A stretch of DNA of 64,000 bases, from assembly GCA_964020105.1 (NCBI GenBank), contig OZ026535.1, forward strand, positions 1,054,001-1,118,000, given 5' to 3'. Positions 46,175 to 54,411 of this stretch are shown here, one piece after another (position 1 is the stretch's first letter; every line of letters begins with the position of its first letter). The translations under genes were made by a program, and so were the position numbers. This stretch comes from G964020105 sp964020105 (lineage in GTDB: Bacteria > Pseudomonadota > Alphaproteobacteria > WRAU01 > Hepatincolaceae). A model generated the notes under the pieces. That model ran no database searches. It was not told the DNA's origin and worked only from the letters and a program-made list of their open reading frames with translations.

Positions 46175-47026
46175 ATGTTTAGCTTTTTTGGTAACAAAGC
46201 AAAAAATATTGATAAAGATATTCTAGATAAGATTGAAGAAGATCTTATATTATCTGACGTTGGCTTTGAAATTACAAATACAATAATAGAAACACTGAAT
46301 AAAACTAAAATTAAATCTGAGCTTACTTTAGCTGATTTAAAAATACTAATCTCTACAATATTGCAACAAAATATACTAAATAAAGTAGCAAAAAATTCTT
46401 TTATAATAAAAGATAATCCTTTGATTATATTGGTATCTGGAATTAATGGTAGTGGGAAGACTACCACTGTTGCTAAACTAGCTAATTTATTAAAACAAAA
46501 AAATATGCGTGTTTTGCTGGCTCCTTGTGATACATTCCGCGCAGGTGCGGCTCTTCAACTAAAACTTTGGGCAGAAAAAATTGATGTTACTGTTTTTTGG
46601 CAAGAAGCAATAAAAGATCCTTCTGCTGTTGCTTACAAAGCTTTAGAGCACACAGTACAAGAGAAATATGATGCTTTAATAATAGATACAGCTGGCAGAT
46701 TAGATGATAATGCCACTCTTATGGAAGAGTTAAAAAAAATCGCTAATACTTTAAAAAAATTCAATCCTACTTATCCACAAGAAAGCCTGCTAGTTCTCGA
46801 CGCTACCACTGGACAAACTGCATTAAATCAGGCAATCAATTTTTCAAATAGCATTAAAATTACAGGAATCATTATGAGTAAAATGGATTCTCAAGCTAAA
46901 GGCGGCATTTTATTACAAATTATGACAAAATTACTTATACCAATCTATTTTCTTGGAATTGGTGAAAAAGAACAAAACTTACAAAGCTTTGATCTTGCAC
47001 AATATATAAATAAACTACTTAATTGA
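46175..47026 (+). CDS. ftsY: Signal recognition particle receptor FtsY
   Basis: The membrane-associated SRP receptor GTPase. At 283 residues it is just the NG domain without the long acidic A domain of many proteobacteria. Motifs: GINGSGKTTTVAKLA, DTFRAGAALQLK, DTAGRLDDNATLMEEL, and SKMDSQAKGG in the place of the usual TKLDGTAKGG. The Shine-Dalgarno is AGGGA. The N-terminus MFSFFGNKAKN is the lipid-binding helix. Confidence 0.95.
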   Translation: MFSFFGNKAKNIDKDILDKIEEDLILSDVGFEITNTIIETLNKTKIKSELTLADLKILISTILQQNILNKVAKNSFIIKDNPLIILVSGINGSGKTTTVAKLANLLKQKNMRVLLAPCDTFRAGAALQLKLWAEKIDVTVFWQEAIKDPSAVAYKALEHTVQEKYDALIIDTAGRLDDNATLMEELKKIANTLKKFNPTYPQESLLVLDATTGQTALNQAINFSNSIKITGIIMSKMDSQAKGGILLQIMTKLLIPIYFLGIGEKEQNLQSFDLAQYINKLLN

Positions 47027-47108
47027 GTATCTACTATTTCTTGCTGTTTTTAGCATGTTCAGTCAAATAATGCATTAATAAAAAAACTATTGAAGTATTA
47101 TGTATAAT

Positions 47109-47123
47109 CGCTATATAATAGCG
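47109..47123 (+). terminator. Likely terminator of ftsY
   Basis: CGCTAT and ATAGCG with a 3-nt loop, then TTTATTTTATT. It lies 83 nt after the ftsY stop and before the permease gene. Confidence 0.5.
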
Positions 47124-47167
47124 TTTATTTTATTGATTGCTAAGCCCACTTTATAGGATTAAATAAG

Positions 47168-48547
47168 ATGCGTTTTCCTCATACTTTTACCATAGTATTT
47201 TTTTTAGTGATCCTGGTAGCAATTTTAACTTATATTTTACCCTCAGGGAGCTACGATAGAGTTAAAGGAGAAGGAACAGCCTCCGGTAAAACCCTTGTTA
47301 TTCCAGGTAGCTATAAGCCTGTTGCAAGTAATCCACAAGGATTTCTCGCTGTTATGACCTCCTTTAGTGAAGGACTTAAAGATGCTGCAGAAATAATAGC
47401 TTTTGTCCTTATAATTGGTGGCGCTTATGGCGTGATTCTTAAAACTGGCACCATAGAAAGCGGTATCAATAGAGCAATAGAGAAATTTGGTAATAGAGGA
47501 ATATTATTAATTCCAATATTAATGCTATTGTTTTCAATTGGCGGTACAACAACAGGTATGGCAGAGGAAACTTTACCTTTTTGCTTAGTATTAGTGCCCC
47601 TTATGATCGCCTTAGGATATGATTCATTAGTGGCAATTGCTATTGTGCATATTGGTGCTGGAGTTGGTGTGTTGGCTTCAACAGTCAATCCTTTTGCCAC
47701 AGGTATAGCAAGCGCTATAGCTGAAATAACAATTGCTGAGGGATTATATTTGCGTCTTGTACTCTATACAACCTCAATCATTACAGCGATAGTTTACGTT
47801 ATGCTTTACGCCGCAAAAATAAAAAAAGATCCTTCAAAATCTGTGATATTTTCCCTAAAGGAAGAGCACACTAAATTTTTTATCGGACACTTAAAAGATA
47901 AAAAAAATATTATTTTCACATGGCAACATAAATCTATTTTGATTCTATTTTTCCTGATGATAATGACTATGATCTATGGACTTATTGCTCTGGGTTGGTG
48001 GATGGGAGAAATTACCATGTTGTTTTTATCCGTAGCCATATTGGCTGCAATAATTACAAAAATGAATAATAATCAATTTTGGGAAGCCTTTGTATCTGGA
48101 TCTAAAGACTTACTATCTGTAGCCTTAATAATAGGTCTAGCAAGAGGAATAGTTATTGTAGCACAAAATGGTAATATCATGGATAGTATACTGTTTTCAG
48201 CCTCAGAATTTCTCTCAGGATTATCTAAATATTCTTTTATCTTACTAAATGGTTTAATCCAAACATTAATAGCCTTTTTAATTCCCTCCACATCAGGACA
48301 TGCAGCCTTAACAATCCCAATAATGGCTCCCCTAGCCGACCTTTTTTCCATAAAAAGAGAAGCAATAGTTACAGCATATCAGAGTGCTTCTGGATGGGCA
48401 AACTTAATTACTCCAACTAGTGGTGTAACTATGGGTTGCTTAGCAATTGGTAGAATAAGCTTAACTAACTGGCTAAAATTTATCGCACCTTTCTTAATAA
48501 TACAAATGCTAATTATCGCTATTTTCCTTATAATTAGTGTAATCTAG
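47168..48547 (+). CDS. YfcC-family integral membrane permease
   Basis: A 459-residue transporter with 11-12 hydrophobic segments. The start FPHTFTIVFFLVILVAILTYILPSG is typical of the YfcC/ArsB-like group, as are GGTTTGMAEETLPF in the middle and PSTSGHAALTIPIMAPLAD and SGWANLITPTSGV in the second half. The substrate of most members is unknown; amino acids, peptides and dicarboxylates have been suggested. AGGA lies 8-10 nt before the ATG. Confidence 0.85.
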   Translation: MRFPHTFTIVFFLVILVAILTYILPSGSYDRVKGEGTASGKTLVIPGSYKPVASNPQGFLAVMTSFSEGLKDAAEIIAFVLIIGGAYGVILKTGTIESGINRAIEKFGNRGILLIPILMLLFSIGGTTTGMAEETLPFCLVLVPLMIALGYDSLVAIAIVHIGAGVGVLASTVNPFATGIASAIAEITIAEGLYLRLVLYTTSIITAIVYVMLYAAKIKKDPSKSVIFSLKEEHTKFFIGHLKDKKNIIFTWQHKSILILFFLMIMTMIYGLIALGWWMGEITMLFLSVAILAAIITKMNNNQFWEAFVSGSKDLLSVALIIGLARGIVIVAQNGNIMDSILFSASEFLSGLSKYSFILLNGLIQTLIAFLIPSTSGHAALTIPIMAPLADLFSIKREAIVTAYQSASGWANLITPTSGVTMGCLAIGRISLTNWLKFIAPFLIIQMLIIAIFLIISVI

Positions 48548-48563
48548 TTTATTTAAAATCTAC

Positions 48564-48607
48564 ACTTTCACATAATTTTTTTATAAAGCTAAAAATTGTG
48601 TGAAAGT
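48564..48607 (+). repeat. 17-bp stem-loop between the permease and the phosphoethanolamine transferase
   Basis: ACTTTCACATAATTTTT pairs with AAAAATTGTGTGAAAGT over 17 bp with a 10-nt loop. The only exception is a U-G wobble on the plus strand (A-C on minus). It ends 60 nt after the permease stop. No T run follows, so it may serve as an RNA-stabilising or attenuating structure. Confidence 0.6.
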
Positions 48608-48775
48608 ATCTGATATAAATTCGCAAAGCAATTAAGTCTTTTAATCTTAATTATTCCTAAGGTTGTACGGTTATTAATTATTTGTAGGATCTAGTATATT
48701 CAACTATAATTGATGCGATACCCCTTAGTCATTTTAAAAGTAGTTTCATTATTTAATAAACTCATGGATCTTGGA

Positions 48776-50395
48776 ATGTTTAAAAAATTATTCTCTTGGA
48801 AGATTTCAAGCTTCCAAGTTACACTATTAGTAAGTGTTTTTATTACGATTGTTCATAATTACTTATTTTTATACAAAATATATATAGCCTATGATAGTCC
48901 ATTTTTGCAATCATCATATATCATAGTAATAATTACCGCAGTATTGTTTCTTCTGCATTTTATAATATTCAACATATTGTTAGTGAAATATATAGGTAAA
49001 CTTATTATTATCATATTTTTTATTGCCAATGCAATGGCCTTCTATCATATATATAATTATAATATTTTATTTGATAAAGCCTTAATTGCTGCAATATTAG
49101 CAACAGATATAAAAGAAAGTAAAGAAATTATTTCATTGCAGATGTTTTTATTTGTAGCTTTCTTAGGAGTATTACCCTCATTAATTTTATTTAAAACTAA
49201 AATCATATTCAAGCATTTTTACAAAGAACTCCTGTACAGATTGATATTAATAATAATATCTTTTGTTTTAGCTTGCGTGTTGCTAATTATGAATTATAAA
49301 GATTTATCAAGTTTTTTTAGGAATCATTCGTATTTCAAATATTTACCTATACCATATTCTTATACAATAAACACCTATAAAGTACTAAGAGATTCCTACA
49401 TAAGTAATAATAAAACACCTTTCTTACAAATAGGAGAAGATGCAAAACTAGGGAATAAAATATCCAATAATAAGAATACAATTGTTGTATTGATTGTTGG
49501 TGAAACTGCTAGAGAAATGAATTTTTCCTTAAATGGCTATGAGAGAAAAACTAATGCTCCTTTAGAAAATAAAAATTTAGTTATCTTTGAAAATACAACT
49601 TCATGTGGAACAATAACAAATGTCTCCGTACCTTGCATGTTTTCTAATTTAACAAGGTCTGAATTCTCTGATGTATTAGCAAATAATAGGGATAACTTAA
49701 TAGATATACTTAGTAGAGCTGGGATTGATATTTTTTGGGTAGACAATAATACAGGTGGCTGTATTAATGTATGTAAGAAATTACCTAAAGAAAAAGTAGT
49801 ATATACTTGTAATGATAAAAATTGTGATGACCAAAAATTAATAGATGAACTGCAGAAATATCTTAGTAACCCAGTAGAAAAACCAACTTTGATTGTGTTA
49901 CATATGCTTGGTAGCCATGGTCCCACATATCATTTAAGATTTCCCAAAGAGTTCGCTAAATTCAATCCTTACTGCAAAACTAATATACTAAAAAATTGCT
50001 CTTCTGAAGAAATTATCAATGTATATGATAATAGTATATACTATACATCGTACCTTATAAATCAAACAATAGAAATAGTTGCAAAACAAAAAAATCTAAA
50101 CTCTGCAGTAGTATATATCTCAGATCATGGAGAATCTTTAGGAGAAAATGGAGTATATCTACATGGATTGCCCTACCTTATTGCACCTAAAGAGCAAACG
50201 CATGTCCCATTTATAGGATGGTTTAGTGAAAGTTTTCAAAGAAATTTCTTTAAGAACTCGTGTTTGATATCAATAAATAAAAAAGATTACTCACAAGATA
50301 ACATCTTTCACACAACTATAGGATTATTAGATGTTGAAACGAAAGATCATAATTCCTCTATGGATATTTTTAATCCATGCTACAAAAATAAATAA
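48776..50395 (+). CDS. Phosphoethanolamine transferase, EptA family
   Basis: An inner-membrane enzyme that moves phosphoethanolamine from phosphatidylethanolamine to lipid A or another glycan. Five N-terminal membrane helices lead into a periplasmic sulfatase-like domain. VVLIVGETAREMN carries the Thr nucleophile, TSCGTITNVSVPCM is the family Cys-rich box, and HMLGSHGPTYHLR and ISDHGESLGENG hold the metal ligands. The ATG at 48776 gives 539 residues, the usual length; earlier TTG and ATG codons are in frame. The acceptor is not known; the organism may have little or no lipid A. Confidence 0.88.
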   Translation: MFKKLFSWKISSFQVTLLVSVFITIVHNYLFLYKIYIAYDSPFLQSSYIIVIITAVLFLLHFIIFNILLVKYIGKLIIIIFFIANAMAFYHIYNYNILFDKALIAAILATDIKESKEIISLQMFLFVAFLGVLPSLILFKTKIIFKHFYKELLYRLILIIISFVLACVLLIMNYKDLSSFFRNHSYFKYLPIPYSYTINTYKVLRDSYISNNKTPFLQIGEDAKLGNKISNNKNTIVVLIVGETAREMNFSLNGYERKTNAPLENKNLVIFENTTSCGTITNVSVPCMFSNLTRSEFSDVLANNRDNLIDILSRAGIDIFWVDNNTGGCINVCKKLPKEKVVYTCNDKNCDDQKLIDELQKYLSNPVEKPTLIVLHMLGSHGPTYHLRFPKEFAKFNPYCKTNILKNCSSEEIINVYDNSIYYTSYLINQTIEIVAKQKNLNSAVVYISDHGESLGENGVYLHGLPYLIAPKEQTHVPFIGWFSESFQRNFFKNSCLISINKKDYSQDNIFHTTIGLLDVETKDHNSSMDIFNPCYKNK

Positions 50396-50827
50396 TGCTC
50401 TCTACCTTAGGAAATTTTTAATATTATTAAATCATTTTATTGTTTATGATAATAATATTAGTCTATAATATGATAAAATAATGAGGCAGTTCAAGGTGTT
50501 TATAACAAGATTGCTGCTTAATGAGGCACATCTAACAATATACTTTAAGTTGTATTTACATCTTATATACTCTCCTAAGTTGGTAAAAAATGAACTACAA
50601 TTGGGTAAAGCATTGACAAAAAATCATTCAGCGTATACAATATGGGCAAATAGGATGCATTAAAATGTTAAGTTTATAAGGATGGTTAATTATTTTATCA
50701 ATTAATATCTTGTAATATATTTGATTTTGCACTTTAAAAAAACCACTTTAGGTTGATCTATTACTATAAAAGTTTTTGTTTAGCTGATCTTCTTTATCAA
50801 TTCTATTTTAAGAGGTATAGAGGTGAG
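50396..50827. other. Intergenic region with a small doubtful reading frame
   Basis: About 430 bp. A 60-codon frame (50481-50663, plus) starts MRQFKVFITRLLLNEAH, with TATAAT (50464-50469) 12 nt before its ATG and no ribosome site. It has no recognisable domain. It could be a remnant or a promoter-proximal RNA. Confidence 0.35.
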
Positions 50828-50856
50828 TTGACATCTACTTTCTTTAGTGTTACAGT
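50828..50856 (+). promoter_or_regulatory. Promoter of the threonine operon
   Basis: A perfect TTGACA (50828-50833), 17 bp, and TACAGT (50851-50856), about 42 nt before the tdh start. It is the best -35 match I noticed in the window. Confidence 0.65.
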
Positions 50857-50897
50857 AAATGTATCACTTTGGGTAAATTGTTATAATTAGTTAAATA

Positions 50898-51863
50898 ATG
50901 GTAGTTATGAAGAAAATTCTTGTTACAGGTTCTCTTGGTCAAATTGGGAGTGATTTAGTACTAAAATTGGCGAAAGTTTATGGTAAAAATAACATTATAG
51001 CTTCTGATGTTTTATATAAAGATAATAATCTTATTTGCAGTAATTTTAAATTTGAAATAATTGATGTTCTTGATATAAAAAAAATAGGAGAAATAGTTGA
51101 TAAATATCAAATTAACTACGTAATACATTTAGCATCTTTACTTTCAGCCACTGGAGAGAAGTATCCTCAGAAGTTATGGGAATTAAATATGGGTGGCTTA
51201 TATAATGTGCTTGAGATAGGGAGAGAGAAAAAATGTGGAGTATTCACACCAAGCTCAATAGCTGCATTTGGTATGAATACTCCACAAGAAAATACACCGC
51301 AAGATACTATTCAGAGGCCAGAGACAATATATGGTATCTCAAAAGTAGCGGGAGAGCTATTATGTGATTATTATTTTCAAAAATTTGGAGTTGATACAAG
51401 GAGTGTTCGTTTACCTGGATTAGTCTCCTATACTGCACCTGCTGGAGGTGGCACTACTGATTATGCTGTTGATATATTTTATAAAGCTGTTGCCGGTGAG
51501 AAATTTGTTTGCCCATTAAGTGAAAATACTTATTTAGATATGATGTATATGGATGATGCTTTAGATGCTATAATTAAACTTATGGAAGCAGATGGAAGTA
51601 GGTTAATTCACCGTAATGCCTTTAATATTTCAGGCATGAGTATTTCTCCTAAAGAGATTTATTTAGAAATTAAGAAACATAAGCCTGATTTTGTAATGGA
51701 TTATAGTGTAAATGTGGCTTTACAAAAAATTGCTGATAGCTGGCCTAATAGTATGGATATTAGTTGTGCAAAAACAGAATGGGATTTTGAGACAAAAGTA
51801 GATTTAGCAAAAATGACAAAAATTATGCTTAATAATGTTAAGGTAATAAAAAAACAATATTAA
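50898..51863 (+). CDS. tdh: L-threonine 3-dehydrogenase (epimerase-type SDR)
   Basis: An NAD-dependent extended SDR of 321 residues. VTGSLGQIGSDLV binds NAD, SSIAAFGMNTP and YGISKVAGE carry the catalytic Ser and Tyr-x3-Lys, and VRLPGLVSYTAPAGGGTTDYAVDI is the stretch seen in the epimerase-type threonine dehydrogenases. It oxidises threonine to 2-amino-3-ketobutyrate, which Kbl downstream cleaves. The context with kbl confirms the family call. The start may be the ATG at 50907. Confidence 0.9.
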   Translation: MVVMKKILVTGSLGQIGSDLVLKLAKVYGKNNIIASDVLYKDNNLICSNFKFEIIDVLDIKKIGEIVDKYQINYVIHLASLLSATGEKYPQKLWELNMGGLYNVLEIGREKKCGVFTPSSIAAFGMNTPQENTPQDTIQRPETIYGISKVAGELLCDYYFQKFGVDTRSVRLPGLVSYTAPAGGGTTDYAVDIFYKAVAGEKFVCPLSENTYLDMMYMDDALDAIIKLMEADGSRLIHRNAFNISGMSISPKEIYLEIKKHKPDFVMDYSVNVALQKIADSWPNSMDISCAKTEWDFETKVDLAKMTKIMLNNVKVIKKQY

Positions 51864-51981
51864 ATTATGGAGGTATATTAGTGATATTTTCAATAAATTA
51901 TCATAGAAATGGCTTATAAAAATCTTTTTATTAAAATAAGGAGGCAAAACAAACAAATTAAATATTTAAGGAGGGTTATGG

Positions 51982-53202
51982 ATGTCATTATCAATAAATA
52001 ATCGTAAAAAGAGTTTAAAGGATCGCTCCTCTACTTTTATTATAAAGATATTACTAGCTATTATTTTAGGCTCAATGTTTGGGATTATTTTAGGAGATAA
52101 CCCTATTAGCAATGTAATTTTAAGATTTATTGTTACATTTAGTGATTTGGTATCGCAATTTTTAAGTTTTTTTGTACCAATTGTGGTGCTGGGACTAACT
52201 ATGCCTAGCATAATCGGACTAGGAGATAGGGCATCAAAAATGCTAATTATTATTGTAGGGTTGTCATATATATCGTTGTTATTAGTGGGATTTTTTTGTA
52301 TGTTTCTTGGTTACAGTTTCATTCCTGATTTAATTGGAAACTATACTTTACAAGAGATTGGTGAAAGTAGCACTAAAAATATTGTTAGTTTTTTCCCCAC
52401 CCTACTCAATCCATTTTTAGATGTAGTTGGGGCAATTGTTTTAGCCTTCACATTGGGATTAGGTGCTGCCTTGGTAAAAACAGAATCACTAAATAAAGTA
52501 ATTTTCGACATAGAGAAAGTAATATATTTTGTTTTAGGACGTTTTGTAATTAAGATTTTACCTATTTATATTGCATGTATTTTTGCCAAACTTGCGTATA
52601 GTGGTGAGTTACAAAGTAATTTGAAAAATTTTTCATTAATTATTTTTGCGATATTTTTAGTTAGTAATGCTTGGATGTTAATTAGTATTATATTAGCTTC
52701 AATATTTAGTAAGAAATCTGTATTAAGTTCTTTAAGGGCGTATGCACCGGCGTATTTTGTAGCATTTGGTACACAATCATCAAAAGCAACAATACCAGTT
52801 AGCTTAGAGAGTGCTGAGAAAATAGGTATTTCAAAGGAAGTTCGTGAATTTGCTGTTCCTATGCTTGCGACAATTCATTTATTAGGATCAATGGTAACCC
52901 AAACCTTGGGATCTCTTGCAGTTTATTATATTTTTGTGGGAGAAATGATTTCCTTTTCTTTGATGTTTTCATACATATTTGTGTTAGCAACTTTACTGCT
53001 TGCAGCGCCTGGGATACCTGGTGGGGAACCAGTTGCTACAAAGCCTTTACTAACCTCTTTTTTAGGATTTCCACCAACTGTTGCGGAAATAATGTTTACC
53101 CTTGGTGTGGCGAATGATTCCTTTGCCACAGCAGTGAACGTCACAGCAGATAATCCTATTATTATAGTTCTTGATTCTATATATAAAAAAATATTTAAAT
53201 AA
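51982..53202 (+). CDS. Dicarboxylate/amino acid:cation symporter, probably for threonine or serine
   Basis: A DAACS-family sodium- or proton-coupled transporter of 406 residues with eight or more membrane segments. AFGTQSSKATIPVSLESAEKIG is the substrate-binding hairpin region and NVTADNP lies near the C-terminus. It sits between tdh and kbl, so its substrate is likely threonine or serine (as for SstT), by inference. An excellent Shine-Dalgarno (AAGGAGG, 7 nt) sets the start. Confidence 0.85.
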   Translation: MSLSINNRKKSLKDRSSTFIIKILLAIILGSMFGIILGDNPISNVILRFIVTFSDLVSQFLSFFVPIVVLGLTMPSIIGLGDRASKMLIIIVGLSYISLLLVGFFCMFLGYSFIPDLIGNYTLQEIGESSTKNIVSFFPTLLNPFLDVVGAIVLAFTLGLGAALVKTESLNKVIFDIEKVIYFVLGRFVIKILPIYIACIFAKLAYSGELQSNLKNFSLIIFAIFLVSNAWMLISIILASIFSKKSVLSSLRAYAPAYFVAFGTQSSKATIPVSLESAEKIGISKEVREFAVPMLATIHLLGSMVTQTLGSLAVYYIFVGEMISFSLMFSYIFVLATLLLAAPGIPGGEPVATKPLLTSFLGFPPTVAEIMFTLGVANDSFATAVNVTADNPIIIVLDSIYKKIFK

Positions 53203-53213
53203 GGAATTAAGTT

Positions 53214-54386
53214 GTGAATAAAGATTTTCTTGTTAATGAGATTGCAACTCTTAAGGAAGAAGGATTTTTTAGGAAATTAAAAATTTTAGATGGAGCGAAT
53301 GAGGCTATTGAAATTATTGATGGCAAGAAAGTTATAAATATGTGTTCTAATAATTATTTAGGCTTTGCTAATCATCCTCGCTTAAGAGTTGCGGCAGTTG
53401 CTGCCATAGAGAAATTTGGTGTTGGGGCTGGTGCTGTTAGGAGTATCAATGGCAATAGTATTTTACATGAAGAATTAGATAGAAGATTAGCTATCTTCAA
53501 AGAAGAAGAAAAAGCACATCATTTTCAATCTGGTCTAAATTGCAACATAGGGGTTATTCCACTAATTACAACAGAGGAAGATCTAATATTGAGTGATGAA
53601 TTAAATCATGCCTCAATAATAGACGGCGTAAAATTAAGCAAAGCAAAGAAAGCTATTTATAGACATTGTGATATGGAAGATTTAGAAAAAATCTTACAAA
53701 AAGACAGACATAGCTATAAAAATGTTATTATCATTAGTGATGGTGTTTTTTCTATGGATGGCAATATAGCACCTTTAGATAAACTAATAACTGTGGCTAA
53801 AAAGTATGATTGTCTTACGTATATAGATGATGCACATGGCTCTGGAGTTCTTGGTAATAAAGGTAAGGGGACGGTGGATCATTTTAGCTTACATGGTCAA
53901 GTTGATTTTATTGTAGGAACGCTATCAAAAGCAATAGGAGTAATTGGAGGGTATGTTGCTGGATCTGCTGCACTTTATGATTTAATAAATCATCGAGCAA
54001 GACCTTTACTGTTTTCCACTGCCCTACCCCCTATGTGTGTTGCTGCAATTATAGAGGCTATTAATATACTTGAAGAGAGTGATGAGCATATAAAAAAGCT
54101 ATGGGATAATACTCATTTATTCCAAAATGGTCTTAGAAAAATGGGATTTAATATAGGTAAGACTCAGACTCCTATTACACCCATACATATTGGTGAAGAA
54201 AGCAAAACACTAAAAATTGCAGAAAATTTATTTACTAAAGGGATATATGTGTCCCCTATTATTTATCCAACAGTAAGAAAAAACACTGCCCGTATAAGGT
54301 GTATGCTTAGCGCATCACATAGTGAAGAACATTTAACTACTGTATTAAAGGTATTTGAAGAAATTAAAGATAATTTTAATTTATAG
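53214..54386 (+). CDS. kbl: Glycine C-acetyltransferase (2-amino-3-ketobutyrate CoA ligase)
   Basis: A PLP enzyme of 390 residues that cleaves 2-amino-3-ketobutyrate with CoA to glycine and acetyl-CoA. The family boxes are NMCSNNYLGFANHP, FQSGLNCN, DDAHGSGVLG and the PLP lysine in GTLSKAIG. A GTG start has AAGGA 8 nt upstream and lies 11 nt after the symporter. Together with tdh it makes a complete two-step threonine degradation. Confidence 0.93.
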   Translation: MNKDFLVNEIATLKEEGFFRKLKILDGANEAIEIIDGKKVINMCSNNYLGFANHPRLRVAAVAAIEKFGVGAGAVRSINGNSILHEELDRRLAIFKEEEKAHHFQSGLNCNIGVIPLITTEEDLILSDELNHASIIDGVKLSKAKKAIYRHCDMEDLEKILQKDRHSYKNVIIISDGVFSMDGNIAPLDKLITVAKKYDCLTYIDDAHGSGVLGNKGKGTVDHFSLHGQVDFIVGTLSKAIGVIGGYVAGSAALYDLINHRARPLLFSTALPPMCVAAIIEAINILEESDEHIKKLWDNTHLFQNGLRKMGFNIGKTQTPITPIHIGEESKTLKIAENLFTKGIYVSPIIYPTVRKNTARIRCMLSASHSEEHLTTVLKVFEEIKDNFNL

Positions 54387-54411
54387 ATTTCATGATCTAT
54401 AGTGTTTTTTA

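Noticed and set aside
50481..50663. 60-codon plus-strand frame
   Set aside because: It has a nearby TATAAT but no ribosome site, no domain and odd composition. Noted only inside the intergenic entry.
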